From Chryseobacterium phosphatilyticum (GTDB taxonomy: Bacteria; Bacteroidota; Bacteroidia; Flavobacteriales; Weeksellaceae), in contig NZ_PPED02000004.1 of NCBI RefSeq assembly GCF_002899825.2, positions 310,001 through 374,000 on the forward strand: DNA of 64,000 bases. The letters are read 5' to 3'. The notes under the pieces were generated by a model that was not told the DNA's origin, did not search any database, and saw only the letters and a program-made list of their open reading frames with translations. Both the position numbers and the translations under genes were made by a program. Below are positions 42,854 to 52,125 of this stretch, piece after piece; the first letter of the stretch is position 1, and each line of letters opens with the position of its first letter.

Positions 42854-44122
42854 ATGGAAACAAAAAAAGTGGCTATTGTAGGGTACAACAGAATCCCGTT
42901 TGCCAGAATGAATACAGCCTATACCGACCAGGGAAATCAGGATCTTCTCCTTGCTGCCCTTAATGGACTAATAGATCGTTACCGACTTAAAGGTAAACTT
43001 CTTGGTGAAGTTGCGGGTGGTGCCGTCATCAAACATATTTCAGAAAGCAACCTCATCAGAGAATCTGTCATGAATACGTCTCTGGACCCTGCGACTCCGG
43101 CTTGTGATCTTCAACAGGCCTGTGATACGGGTATTGAGGCAGCCATTTATATTGGAAATAAAATAGCTTTGGGTCAGATAGAGAGCGGTATCGCCTGTGG
43201 TGTAGAAGCCATGAGCAATATCCCTTTTGAATCTTCACCAAAACTAAGAAAAGCTCTATTAAAAGCCAATAAAGAAAAATCAGTATTCGGAAAATTAAAA
43301 CAATTGCTAAGTCCGAAACTTAAAGAGTGGATCCCTGTTCCTTATAAAGGGCAAGAGCCCAAAACAGGTTTGGTAATGGGTGAACATACTGAAATCACAG
43401 CAAAATACTATCAGATTTCCAGAGAAGAGCAGGATGATTTGGCATTCAAAAGTCATCAAAATATGGCCAGAGCATATGACGAAGGTTTTTTTGATGATAT
43501 GATTAGTCCTGCTTTTGGCTTGGATAAAGATAATAATCTGCGCCGCGATACCAGTTTAGAAAAGCTCTCCCAGTTGAAACCTGCATTCGACAAACAAAAT
43601 GGAACATTAACAGCAGGAAACTCTACTCCTTTTACTGATGGCGCTTCAGCAGTTTTACTTGCTAGTGAAGAGTGGGCAAAAGCCAATGATCTGCCGGTTT
43701 TGGCTTATATTACTTTTTCGGAAATTGCAGGAATAGAATATGTTGAAAATAAGCAGAATCTACTGTTAGCTCCTGTTTTTGCGGCAGACAGAATGCTTAG
43801 AAAATCGGGCATTAATCTTGAAGATTTTGATTATTATGAAATTCATGAAGCCTTTGCCGCACAAACACTGGCTACGATGAAAATCTGGGAAAATGATGAA
43901 CTGGCTAAAAAATTCGGATTAGAAAAAGCATTGGGAAAAATTGACAGGAATAAACTGAATGTAAAGGGCGGAAGTCTTGCCGCAGCCCATCCGTTTGCAG
44001 CAACCGGAGGAAGGATCATTGCAACATTGGCAAAACTACTTCATGAAAAAGGAAGCGGGAAAGGATTTATTTCGATCTGCGCAGCCCGTGGACAGGGAGT
44101 TACGATGATTTTAGAAAAATAA
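42854..44122 (+). CDS. Acetyl-CoA C-acyltransferase (thiolase, FadI-like)
   Basis: A 422-residue thiolase. The acyl-accepting Cys90 is in QQACDTGIEA, the His motif is EIHEAFAAQ, and the C-terminal Cys lies in ICAARGQGV. Active-site spacing and length fit the trifunctional FadI-like group that cleaves 3-ketoacyl-CoA in beta-oxidation. The first motif reads CDTG where many thiolases have CxSG, a known variation in this group. It shares an operon with the TetR repressor; no other beta-oxidation gene is nearby. Confidence 0.9.
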   Translation: METKKVAIVGYNRIPFARMNTAYTDQGNQDLLLAALNGLIDRYRLKGKLLGEVAGGAVIKHISESNLIRESVMNTSLDPATPACDLQQACDTGIEAAIYIGNKIALGQIESGIACGVEAMSNIPFESSPKLRKALLKANKEKSVFGKLKQLLSPKLKEWIPVPYKGQEPKTGLVMGEHTEITAKYYQISREEQDDLAFKSHQNMARAYDEGFFDDMISPAFGLDKDNNLRRDTSLEKLSQLKPAFDKQNGTLTAGNSTPFTDGASAVLLASEEWAKANDLPVLAYITFSEIAGIEYVENKQNLLLAPVFAADRMLRKSGINLEDFDYYEIHEAFAAQTLATMKIWENDELAKKFGLEKALGKIDRNKLNVKGGSLAAAHPFAATGGRIIATLAKLLHEKGSGKGFISICAARGQGVTMILEK

Positions 44123-44305
44123 ATATTATATCCATAAAAGTCTTTCCTGCAGCCCATTTTTTTGCTATGCTACAAATAATACTGTTAATTATTTGTTTGC
44201 AACGATAGAAAAATGATAATATTGCAGTCGAAAAGCAAAAATAGAGCATGGGGTACTACTTGTTTAGCCCATAAAGATTAATCTATTTAACATTAATAAC
44301 TAAGT

Positions 44306-45547
44306 ATGAAAAGAGTTGTCATTACAGGATTAGGTGCGTTGACGCCTATGGGAAATAATGTCGAAGATTTTTGGCAAAACAGCATAAACGGAGTCAGCGG
44401 AGCAGGATTAATTACCCATTTTGATTCAGAAAAATTTAAAGTTAATTTCGCCTGCGAGGTAAAAGGCTTCGATCCAAAAGTTCACCTTACTCATAACGAA
44501 ATAAAAAGAAGTGATCTTTTTTCACAATATGCCATGTATGCTTCAGCAGAAGCTATAAAAGATTCCGGTCTGGATCTCGAAAATATGGATCCTTTCGACA
44601 CCGGAGTAATCTGGGGTACAGGACAGGGAGGAATGTGGACTTTCGAAAAAGAAGTGATGGATTTTGCACAGGGAGACGGAACACCGCGTTTCAATCCGTT
44701 TTTCGTTCCAAAATTCATTGCCAATATGGCTTCCGGTATGATTTCTATGAAATATGGACTGCAGGGAATCAATTATACCACGATTTCTGCTTGTGCTACA
44801 GGAAATACGGCTTTAATGGATGCCTTCAATTATATTCGTTTAGGAAAAGCAAAAGTAATCATCAGCGGTGGTTCTGAGGCGGCTATTACACCGGCTTCTA
44901 TTGGAGGATTCTCTATTATGAAAGCAATGTCTACCAGAAATGATGATTTCAAAACGGCCAGCCGTCCTTATGACGCAGACAGAGACGGTTTCGTGATGGG
45001 TGAAGGAGCGGGAGCTTTGGTTCTTGAAGAATATGAGCACGCTATTGCAAGAGGAGCCACAATCTATGCTGAATTAGCAGGAGCTGCAATGACTGCCGAT
45101 GCTCATCATATGACAGCACCTCATCCGGAAGGAGTTGGAGCGATTAAAGCAATGCAGCTGGCAGTAAAAGAAGCAGGCGCCAATATGGAAGATATCGATT
45201 ATATCAATCCACATGCGACTTCTACGCCGCTTGGAGATTTAGTTGAGCTGAAGGCCATTAATAAAGCGTTTAAAGGAAGCAAGAACTTAGACATCAGTGC
45301 TACAAAGTCTATGACCGGGCATTTGCTGGGAGCTGCAGGAGCAATCGAAGCGATCCTTTCCATAAAAGCTATTCAGCAGGGCATTATTCCTCCGACCATC
45401 AATCTTCACAAGATTGATGAGAATATTCCTCAGGAGATTAATATTGTCTTTGGCGAGGCAAAGGAAAAAGAAATCAATTTTGCATTAAGTAATGCTTTTG
45501 GCTTTGGAGGGCATAACGCCACTATAGTTTTCAAAAAGTTCAGCTAA
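44306..45547 (+). CDS. fabF: Beta-ketoacyl-ACP synthase II
   Basis: A 413-residue condensing enzyme. Catalytic triad: Cys163 (TISACATGN), His in NPHATSTPLGD and His in KSMTGHLLGAAGAIEA. The C-terminal FGFGGHNATIVF is standard. It elongates malonyl-ACP-derived chains in fatty-acid synthesis. There is no acpP or fabG neighbour here, so it may be a second FabF-type enzyme of the cell; the sequence is otherwise canonical. The 183-bp upstream gap contains nothing recognised. Confidence 0.93.
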   Translation: MKRVVITGLGALTPMGNNVEDFWQNSINGVSGAGLITHFDSEKFKVNFACEVKGFDPKVHLTHNEIKRSDLFSQYAMYASAEAIKDSGLDLENMDPFDTGVIWGTGQGGMWTFEKEVMDFAQGDGTPRFNPFFVPKFIANMASGMISMKYGLQGINYTTISACATGNTALMDAFNYIRLGKAKVIISGGSEAAITPASIGGFSIMKAMSTRNDDFKTASRPYDADRDGFVMGEGAGALVLEEYEHAIARGATIYAELAGAAMTADAHHMTAPHPEGVGAIKAMQLAVKEAGANMEDIDYINPHATSTPLGDLVELKAINKAFKGSKNLDISATKSMTGHLLGAAGAIEAILSIKAIQQGIIPPTINLHKIDENIPQEINIVFGEAKEKEINFALSNAFGFGGHNATIVFKKFS

Positions 45548-45569
45548 TCTGAGATAAAAAAATAATTGT

Positions 45570-45600
45570 AATCCCTGTATTGCCATGCAGGGATTTTTTT
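45570..45600 (+). terminator. Terminator after fabF
   Basis: AATCCCTG (45570-45577) pairs with CAGGGATT (45588-45595), with further inner pairs and loop TGCC, then a seven-T run. It begins 23 bp after the stop. Confidence 0.85.
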
Positions 45601-45710
45601 ATTACTCTCACTGATCGAGCAAATAATGCAGATTTTATTCTGTATCTGATGACACAATCATCTGCAAAACGTCTGTAATTTACGAAAGATGTAACATAAA
45701 AATAAATAAC

Positions 45711-46139
45711 CTAAAACATGCCGTCATCGGGAATGAAAAGATCCTCAGCATTATCTACCATTGGAATGTAGAGTCTAACCCACTCTGTACCATTTACTAT
45801 ATCCCAGCTGTGTCCTTCTCCTTTAGTATCTTCTGCTAAAAGAATAATGCCCGGTTCTATCACAAACGTTGAACCACCAGTAACTTTGAATCTGACAGTT
45901 CCTTGAATTGTAATTACATATTGTTTTCTTGGAGCAACATGTATATTCTTCTCCCATTCTTCCGTTTGATTACTCACCCAGAATACATTTACCCCAATGT
46001 GAGCTAAAGTGGGTATTTTTCCTTTTTCGAAGGTACAAGACCCATCAAGATTACTCATTAATCTTATAGCTGGAACAAACCCAGTCGCTATCTTTTGTGT
46101 TGCATCTGCATACTGATCATTCTTATATTCTGTATTCAT
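45711..46139 (-). CDS. Cupin-domain protein of unknown function
   Basis: A 142-residue single-domain beta-barrel protein. KIPTLAHIGVNVFWVSNQTEEW, HVAPRKQYVITIQGTVRFKV and FVIEPGIILLAEDTKGEGHSWDI outline the two cupin motifs, with His in the second (GEGHSW) but few of the usual first-motif His ligands. No signal peptide is present. It is a single gene convergent with fabF. The substrate and function are unknown. Confidence 0.8.
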   Translation of the reverse strand: MNTEYKNDQYADATQKIATGFVPAIRLMSNLDGSCTFEKGKIPTLAHIGVNVFWVSNQTEEWEKNIHVAPRKQYVITIQGTVRFKVTGGSTFVIEPGIILLAEDTKGEGHSWDIVNGTEWVRLYIPMVDNAEDLFIPDDGMF

Positions 46140-46206
46140 ACCTCCAGGGATAATTGCTGTTAAGTTTTGATGATATTTCGAATAATAAATGTATTCAAAA
46201 ATAAAA

Positions 46207-46228
46207 AAGCAGTCAAATCTGACTGCTT
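46207..46228 (-). terminator. Terminator after the L,D-transpeptidase-like gene
   Basis: AAGCAGTCA (46207-46215) and TGACTGCTT (46220-46228) form a 9-bp stem with a 4-nt loop; on the minus strand a T-run follows. It begins 6 bp after the stop at 46234. Confidence 0.8.
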
Positions 46229-46233
46229 ATATC

Positions 46234-46992
46234 TTATGCTTTTAACCATTCCGATGAGGAAAGATAGTTCTGATCAGGATAATAAATGAAAAGACAGTTT
46301 CTTCCTTTGATGGTATTAATAATGGGTTGTGTCAGTTCTTTTGGTACTGCAGGACATCCCCAACTTCTTCCGATTCTTTTGTGCATGCTTGCAAAATCGT
46401 CGCTTACATAATTAGCTCCATGTAGTACAATAGCTCTTCTGTAGGCAGCATCATTAAATCCTTTATCCATTCCCAATAGTCTTAACGAATATCCGTTATC
46501 TCCCTGATACGTTGCATCGGTGATATAAAATCCAAGGCTGCTCTGCAGCGAACTTTCCCTGTTAGAAAAATTCGTCGCAAATTCTTCACCTGTATTTTTT
46601 CCGTGGGCAACTAACGAGTTGAATAAAACTTTCTTATCATCAAGATCTATAATCCAAAGTCTTTTTGTATTGGAAGACATAGAAAAATCACAAATCGTTA
46701 ATAAATGCGAATCCTGAGTAAGTAATCCCGCTTTTTTTAAATTTTCAAATCCTGTTAATGCTTTTGAGAAAACCTCATAATTTAATTCATGTTCAGGGTC
46801 AAATGCAATTGATTGGTACAGTGCTTCTGATGAAGATACAGCATTACTTGTATGCTTCTCAGATGTCATTTCAATAACTCTTTCTGTTTTTGTTGTATTG
46901 ACATTTTCATTCTTTACTGCCATTTTTGGGGAAATGTAGAATGATGTCGTAACCATGTACACCAGGCCTATTACGCCGTAAAATCCTTTCAT
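46234..46992 (-). CDS. Murein L,D-transpeptidase catalytic domain protein (YkuD_2 type)
   Basis: A 252-residue protein with an N-terminal membrane anchor or signal (residues ~1-20) and a variable region (~25-60). The catalytic domain has the signature IVLHGANYV ... GRSWGCPAVP, His191 and nucleophile Cys213. This layout matches the YkuD_2 family (PF13645) of Bacteroidota, which acts on peptidoglycan cross-links in the periplasm. It is a single gene with its own terminator and a structured upstream region (47048-47100). Confidence 0.88.
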   Translation of the reverse strand: MKGFYGVIGLVYMVTTSFYISPKMAVKNENVNTTKTERVIEMTSEKHTSNAVSSSEALYQSIAFDPEHELNYEVFSKALTGFENLKKAGLLTQDSHLLTICDFSMSSNTKRLWIIDLDDKKVLFNSLVAHGKNTGEEFATNFSNRESSLQSSLGFYITDATYQGDNGYSLRLLGMDKGFNDAAYRRAIVLHGANYVSDDFASMHKRIGRSWGCPAVPKELTQPIINTIKGRNCLFIYYPDQNYLSSSEWLKA

Positions 46993-47047
46993 TCAATAAT
47001 ATGTTAATTCAAAATTAGTGGGGCAAAATTATAAAAACATATATACC

Positions 47048-47100
47048 AGGACGTTATAACTCCAAAAAGTTTAACGCTATTTAAGAAACTTTAACGTCCT
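47048..47100. repeat. Nested inverted repeat upstream of the L,D-transpeptidase-like gene
   Basis: AGGACGTTA (47048-47056) pairs with TAACGTCCT (47092-47100), enclosing AAGTTT and AAACTT, which also pair. It lies between the MsrB stop and the L,D-transpeptidase-like start on the minus strand, so it could be an MsrB terminator or a leader structure. Confidence 0.4.
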
Positions 47101-47121
47101 GATTCTGTGAATTAAAGGCTA

Positions 47122-47649
47122 TTATTTTTGTGAGTCCGCAACAAATTCCAGGCTTATGGAATTCATACAATATCGCAGTCCTGTAGGTTTTGGGCCGTCA
47201 TCAAAAACATGTCCCAAATGGGAATCACATCTTTTGCAAAGGACCTCTACTCTTTCCATACCGTAGGATACATCTCTTTTATAATAAGTACCTTCTTTGT
47301 CTGCTTCAAAGAAGCTAGGCCATCCACAGCTGCTTGAAAATTTCGAAGTAGAACGGAACAAATGATTTCCACAAACGGCACAATAGTACTCTCCTACCTC
47401 ATCAAATTCATTGTATTTCCCGGTAAAAGCTCTTTCTGTTGCAGCTTCTCTGGATATAGCATAGAGATCCGGAGCCAGTATTTTTTTCCATTCTTCATTG
47501 GAAACGTTCAGTTTGGTCGTGTCGGTTCTAGAATAATATGGATTGTTTTTTGCTTCTGTATTTTCCATAAGAGGGGTTTTAACGGGTTGATATTTCTGCG
47601 TACATGATTGCAGAACAATTAATATGGTGATTGAAATTAAAAATTTCAT
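47122..47649 (-). CDS. msrB: Peptide-methionine (R)-S-oxide reductase, lipoprotein form
   Basis: A 175-residue MsrB with a lipoprotein signal (VLQSC, Cys16), so it repairs oxidised Met in envelope proteins. Zinc Cys pairs are C90/C93 (YYCAVC) and C138/C141 (LCKRC); SCGWPSF and GHVFDDGP are conserved, and the catalytic Cys161 lies in LRYCMNSISLEF. All key residues are present. It is a single gene on the minus strand. Confidence 0.94.
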   Translation of the reverse strand: MKFLISITILIVLQSCTQKYQPVKTPLMENTEAKNNPYYSRTDTTKLNVSNEEWKKILAPDLYAISREAATERAFTGKYNEFDEVGEYYCAVCGNHLFRSTSKFSSSCGWPSFFEADKEGTYYKRDVSYGMERVEVLCKRCDSHLGHVFDDGPKPTGLRYCMNSISLEFVADSQK

Positions 47650-47735
47650 GATAGATTTTAATTTCTTGTATCTTAACTATAAAGTAACAGAACTTTTATG
47701 GTTTAAATAGTAAATGGTTTGACAGCCAAATTTAG

Positions 47736-47743
47736 TAAATTTG
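47736..47743 (+). promoter_or_regulatory. -7 box of the DUF445 gene
   Basis: TAAATTTG matches TAnnTTTG and lies 5 bp before the ATG at 47749, so the mRNA would be nearly leaderless. The closest -33-like TTG (47719-47721) is only 14 bp away, shorter than usual. Confidence 0.45.
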
Positions 47744-47748
47744 AGAAT

Positions 47749-48993
47749 ATGAATGACGAAGCAAAAAGAAAACAGCTCAGAAAATACAAAGCATTTGCCA
47801 CAGGATTGTTTGTCTTAATGGCTGTTATTTTCATTATTACCACTATTTTACAGAAGTCTAATAATTCTCATTGGATTGGCTACGTACGCGCTTTTGCAGA
47901 GGCAGCTATGGTGGGAGCACTGGCCGATTGGTTTGCAGTAACAGCTTTATTCCGTCATCCTTTAGGACTTCCCATTCCTCATACCAATTTGATCGAAAAC
48001 AGCAAACAAAAGCTTGGAGATAATCTGGGAAGCTTTGTAGTCAGCAACTTTCTGTCACCACAAAATATTCGTCCATACATTCAGAAAATTAAGGTCTCCA
48101 ATTTTGTCGGAGAATGGTTGAGTAAGGGAAAAAATCAGGAGATTCTGATCAGAAACCTTTCAGATATTGTGCTGGATATTCTCAATAAGCTGGACGATTC
48201 TACAGTGAGCCAATTCATCAGTAATAAGGTCACAGAAATGACTGACAATATTAAACTCAACCAAATCGTGGGCAATGGCATCCATTATATTCTTGAGAAA
48301 AAAGATCACCAGCGAATGATTACCAATCTGTCCAAACAGATTAAAGAGTATATCATTGACAATGATGAGATGATCAAAGATCGTGTAAAAAAAGGAAGCT
48401 ATACTTTCATTCCATCGTTTGTAGATAATAAAATTGCAGATAAAATTGCAGATGGGCTTTCGGAATTTTTTAAAGAAATTGAAGAAGATCCTCAACACGA
48501 AGTGAGAACATTGATTACTCAAAAAATTCACGAATTTTCTATTGATCTTAAGGAGGATCCCAAATGGGACGATGAATTTAAAACGATTAAAAACGGGCTT
48601 CTGAAAAACGATAAGCTGGATGAATATTCCAATGACATCTGGGTTTCCATCAAAAAAACGTTGATGAAAGAACTTCAGGAAGAACATTCTGCCTTGAAAG
48701 GATATCTTTCTAAAAACCTGAACGAGTTTTCACAAAATTTAAAAACAGACGAAAATCTTCAAAACAAAATTGATCACTGGGTTCGGGTAACCGCTTACAA
48801 ATATATACTCAAAAACACCCATCAGTTTGGAAACCTCATCAGTACTACCGTTGGAAACTGGCAAGGAAAAGAATTGAGTGAAAAACTCGAGTTAGAAGTT
48901 GGAAAAGATCTTCAGTTTATCCGTGTAAACGGAACACTGGTGGGAGGTTTGGTCGGATTACTGATCTATACCGTTTCCCACTTCTTTATTTAA
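47749..48993 (+). CDS. DUF445-family membrane protein
   Basis: A 414-residue protein. An N-terminal helix (~15-37) precedes the family signature RAFAEAAMVGALADWFAVTALFRHPLGLPIPHTNLI. A long helical region, rich in charged residues, leads to a C-terminal helix (VGGLVGLLIYTVSHFF). This is the standard DUF445 (YheB/YjiN-type) architecture; the function is not established. The ATG at 47749 is preferred over an in-frame TTG at 47719, which lies ahead of the -7 box. Confidence 0.92.
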   Translation: MNDEAKRKQLRKYKAFATGLFVLMAVIFIITTILQKSNNSHWIGYVRAFAEAAMVGALADWFAVTALFRHPLGLPIPHTNLIENSKQKLGDNLGSFVVSNFLSPQNIRPYIQKIKVSNFVGEWLSKGKNQEILIRNLSDIVLDILNKLDDSTVSQFISNKVTEMTDNIKLNQIVGNGIHYILEKKDHQRMITNLSKQIKEYIIDNDEMIKDRVKKGSYTFIPSFVDNKIADKIADGLSEFFKEIEEDPQHEVRTLITQKIHEFSIDLKEDPKWDDEFKTIKNGLLKNDKLDEYSNDIWVSIKKTLMKELQEEHSALKGYLSKNLNEFSQNLKTDENLQNKIDHWVRVTAYKYILKNTHQFGNLISTTVGNWQGKELSEKLELEVGKDLQFIRVNGTLVGGLVGLLIYTVSHFFI

Positions 48994-49008
48994 AACTAAT
49001 CATTAACC

Positions 49009-49899
49009 ATGAAAAAAATATGTAGCCTCTTCTTCCTTGGATTTTTTGTCTTTTATTCGGGTCAAAAAGTTGAACTCAAATCAGTGACAGATTTTTCCCA
49101 GACCTTCAAAGGAGAAATTGCAGGAGCTCCCATTACCATTCAGCTTAATTATACAGGAATCGTTGATTGTGATCAGTATCAGCATTATGTAGACGGATGG
49201 TACTGCTACGATAAGTATCAGAAAAAAATACCCTTGACCGGAATCTATGATTTTTATGGTAACCTTTCATTATACAACTTCGGGACTAAGCATAAACAAA
49301 ACTCTAAGACACTTAAAGATCAGATCACTTCACGACAGAAAGTAGAAAACACCAATGAAATAGCGCAAAAACTCATTCCTCAGGAATCAATTATATTTGA
49401 CCGTCCCAACATTAAAGAAAATATAATTTCAGGTCATTTCTATCTGAACAAAAAGACTTCAGCTGCAAAACTTTTTACCGGTAATGATATGATTTACCGT
49501 TACAACAATTATATCACATTACCTGACAGTAAAAAGATCAACACCTATGATTTCATTAATAAAGCAGGAGGCAATATATTAGTGTCCTACTCATCCGGAG
49601 AAAAGGGAAACAGAATTCTGCTCTATTTTGAAGAAGTTTCCAATTTTAATTTCTGCGGGATGTGCGGTGCCAGTGACGGAGAAAAAGGATATCGGGTATT
49701 ATATTTTACCAAAGACTGGAACTATAAACACTATGAGCAATTTCTTACGGAAAGTTGCCGGGAGGGTATATTTGAAACCCAAAAGGTAAAAACCAAAGAT
49801 CCTGACATACTTCAGTTTAAAATTCCAAAGTCAGCCTCTTCTCCTGGTTATACATTGAATGTAGATATAAAAAACTCATCTATTACCAGATCAAAGTAA
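49009..49899 (+). CDS. Exported protein of unknown function
   Basis: A 296-residue protein with a signal peptide (MKKICSLFFLGFFVFYSGQ). It begins 15 bp after the DUF445 stop, so the two may be cotranscribed. The mature part has beta-strand character and four or five Cys (VDCDQYQHYVDGWYCYDKY, FCGMCGASDGEKG) that could form disulfides. I recognise no domain. Confidence 0.7.
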   Translation: MKKICSLFFLGFFVFYSGQKVELKSVTDFSQTFKGEIAGAPITIQLNYTGIVDCDQYQHYVDGWYCYDKYQKKIPLTGIYDFYGNLSLYNFGTKHKQNSKTLKDQITSRQKVENTNEIAQKLIPQESIIFDRPNIKENIISGHFYLNKKTSAAKLFTGNDMIYRYNNYITLPDSKKINTYDFINKAGGNILVSYSSGEKGNRILLYFEEVSNFNFCGMCGASDGEKGYRVLYFTKDWNYKHYEQFLTESCREGIFETQKVKTKDPDILQFKIPKSASSPGYTLNVDIKNSSITRSK

Positions 49900-49916
49900 G
49901 AGAAATATAAAAACAA

Positions 49917-49943
49917 AAAAGAGAGTTTTAACAGCTCTCTTTT
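49917..49943 (+). terminator. Two-way terminator between the exported-protein gene and pyrD
   Basis: AAAAGAGAG (49917-49925) pairs with CTCTCTTTT (49935-49943). A- and T-runs on both sides suit termination of both convergent genes. Confidence 0.8.
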
Positions 49944-49950
49944 GTATATT

Positions 49951-50988
49951 TTATCTCGGCAATCTGCTTGCTCTTTTCAGAATCTCCTGATTGATTTCAT
50001 TGATCAGTTCCGGGCCTTCGTAAATAAATCCGGTGTACAATTGAACCAGACTTGCTCCCGCATCCAGCTTTTCCATTGCATCTTTTGCGGAATGAATTCC
50101 TCCAACTCCAATGATAGGAAATGCTCTGTTACTTCTTTCAGAAAGGTATTTGATCATTTTTGTACTTCTCTCACGAATAGGTTTTCCGCTTAATCCACCG
50201 TTTCCTATTTGTTCCAGTATTTCAGGAGAAGTTTTCAATCCTTCTCTGTTTACTGAGGTATTGGAAACAATTACTCCGTCTATTTTTGTCTCCGCAATCA
50301 GCTCAACAATTTCATCCAATTGGCTGTTATTAAGATCCGGGGCAATTTTTAGTAATATTGGTTTTTGTACAGATTTTGACTGATTAATTTTCTTTACTTC
50401 CGTGATCAGCTCACGAAGATAGTCGACATCTTCAAGTTTAGCGTGGCTCCCAACATTCGGACAACTTACGTTCAGTACAAAATAATCGACATGAGGATGA
50501 AGACCTTCAAAACAGTCCAGATAATCCTGGGTATAGTTTTCAGGACTTGTATCAGTATTTTTTCCGATGTTGCCTCCAATGATTATTTTTCCTTTGTTGT
50601 CTTTCAGCTTTTCAATGGCCGCTTCAAGGCCGTCGTTGTTGAATCCCATTCTGTTGATAATCCCTCCGTCTTCGATCAATCGGAATAACCTTTTCCGGGG
50701 ATTCCCTTTCTGAGCTCTTGGGGTTACCGTTCCGATTTCTACAAATCCGAAACCTAGATCTCCCAATTCGTTAAACAAAACTGCATTTTTATCAAAGCCG
50801 GCTGCCAGTCCCACTGGGTTTTTGAATTTTAATCCAAAAACTTCTCTTTCCAGACGCTTGTCTTCAATGGGTTTCGGGAAAAATAATTTAGTGAGAAATC
50901 CAAAGTTCTTTAGCATCGAAAATGTAAAGTGATGAACATCTTCGGGGTCGAATTTAAAAAGAATAGGACGAATGAGCGATTTGTACAT
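49951..50988 (-). CDS. pyrD: Dihydroorotate dehydrogenase (quinone), class 2
   Basis: A 345-residue enzyme of pyrimidine synthesis that oxidises dihydroorotate to orotate with membrane quinone. The N-terminal helical extension (MYKSLIRPILFKFDPEDVHHFTF) for quinone/membrane contact marks class 2. FMN-barrel motifs are VGLAAGFDKNA, GFGFVEIGTVTP, NRMGFNNDG, the catalytic Ser in LNVSCPNV, KIAPDLN, VSNTS and IGVGGI. All are intact. It is a single gene. Confidence 0.96.
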   Translation of the reverse strand: MYKSLIRPILFKFDPEDVHHFTFSMLKNFGFLTKLFFPKPIEDKRLEREVFGLKFKNPVGLAAGFDKNAVLFNELGDLGFGFVEIGTVTPRAQKGNPRKRLFRLIEDGGIINRMGFNNDGLEAAIEKLKDNKGKIIIGGNIGKNTDTSPENYTQDYLDCFEGLHPHVDYFVLNVSCPNVGSHAKLEDVDYLRELITEVKKINQSKSVQKPILLKIAPDLNNSQLDEIVELIAETKIDGVIVSNTSVNREGLKTSPEILEQIGNGGLSGKPIRERSTKMIKYLSERSNRAFPIIGVGGIHSAKDAMEKLDAGASLVQLYTGFIYEGPELINEINQEILKRASRLPR

Positions 50989-51123
50989 TGAAAAAAAGTT
51001 TTACAAAAATACTCATTTTAAAATTAATCGTTGATTAATGTATGATTTTTTATCAAAATGTTTTATATATAGTATCTATACAAGAGATAACATTTTGCAT
51101 AATTGTTAAAACCAGATAAATAC

Positions 51124-51290
51124 TTTTTAACGCTATGTTCGCAAAGGATGATGATATTACCTGAAAACATTTTTGTTTGCAAAGGCATTTCATTTAGCAA
51201 AGAATACGTCTCATTGCTGAACGAAGTGCCGCTGCGATCGAAAAACAACAGTCATTTATTTAAAGTACTTTGCGTTCATACCGTTAAAAA
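51124..51290. repeat. Large imperfect palindromic element (~167 bp)
   Basis: The ends TTTTTAACGCTATGTTCGCAAAG (first 20 quoted as TTTTTAACGCTATGTTCGCA, 51124-51146) and 51268-51290 match as inverted repeats with three mismatches. The middle, 51184-51230, is itself a near-perfect 47-bp palindrome centred on ACGT. Short frames on both strands here give similar peptides only because of this symmetry. It is non-coding and resembles a MITE/REP-like unit. It occupies most of the 316-bp gap between pyrD and the pseudouridine synthase. Confidence 0.65.
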
Positions 51291-51304
51291 AATTATATAT
51301 ACAG

Positions 51305-52000
51305 TTAAGAATAGGCACTCAAATCAAAATTCAAAAGATCTCCTACTCTTTTAAACTCTTCATCTACAGTGCCATTTACCGTAATTCTTTCGTTAGAAAC
51401 AGGATGATTAAAAATCAATTGATGGGCGTGAAGTGTCATTTTGTTAATGCCAAATGTCTGGAGCCACAATTTATTCTGCTTATTGCAGCCATGTTTGCGG
51501 CAACCTAAAATAGGATGCAGGATATGTTTAAAATGCTTTCTCAACTGATGAAACCGTCCCGTTTCAGGAATAGCTTCCACTAAACAATATCTTGAAGTCT
51601 GATGTTTTAAAAAAGGTAAATCAATTTCTGATTTTTGTAAAAGTCGATAATAGGTAATGGCATTTTGCTTAACTTCATTTTCATTAACCAGATCATAATC
51701 AATGGTTTCTTCTTCTTTCGCCCAACCGCGCAGAATGGCAATATACTTTTTTTCCACTTCCCGGGTAGCAAAACGGTCGCTCATTATTCTAAGCGTATCT
51801 TTATCTAAGGTAAACAACAAGACCCCCGATGTTTTGCGGTCTAAACGATGCACAGGATACACTTTTTGCCCGATTTGTTTTCTCAGTTCCTGAATAGCAT
51901 AGGTATCGGCTTCTCCGGCATAAAAAGATTTATGCACCAATAGTCCGCTGGGTTTGTTAATCGCAATAATATGTTCATCGCGATAAAGAATTTCTAACAT
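51305..52000 (-). CDS. RluA-family RNA pseudouridine synthase (TruC-like)
   Basis: A 231-residue enzyme. VHRLDRKTSGVLLF contains the catalytic Asp of the family; ILYRDEHIIAINKPSGLLVH and PETGRFHQLRKHFKHI...HPILGC are other RluA motifs. The lack of an S4 domain and the length fit TruC (tRNA U65) or a similar enzyme; the precise RNA target is uncertain. The C-terminus abuts the palindromic element. Confidence 0.9.
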   Translation of the reverse strand: MLEILYRDEHIIAINKPSGLLVHKSFYAGEADTYAIQELRKQIGQKVYPVHRLDRKTSGVLLFTLDKDTLRIMSDRFATREVEKKYIAILRGWAKEEETIDYDLVNENEVKQNAITYYRLLQKSEIDLPFLKHQTSRYCLVEAIPETGRFHQLRKHFKHILHPILGCRKHGCNKQNKLWLQTFGINKMTLHAHQLIFNHPVSNERITVNGTVDEEFKRVGDLLNFDLSAYS

Positions 52001-52125
52001 GGGACAAAAATAGAGATTTTTCTACTGATTTTTATTTCAGTAAGAAAACCTTCAAGATTTCATAAACCGGATTTATTCTGAATCTAAAATATTTTTGAAA
52101 TCTGTTGGGTCTTGTGGATATCAAT

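Noticed and set aside
47719..47748. TTG start extending the DUF445 protein
   Set aside because: The TTG is upstream of the -7 box; the ATG at 47749 is the only start compatible with it.
51063..51354. Two short opposing frames with similar peptides
   Set aside because: The similarity follows from the palindromic element itself; neither frame has independent support.
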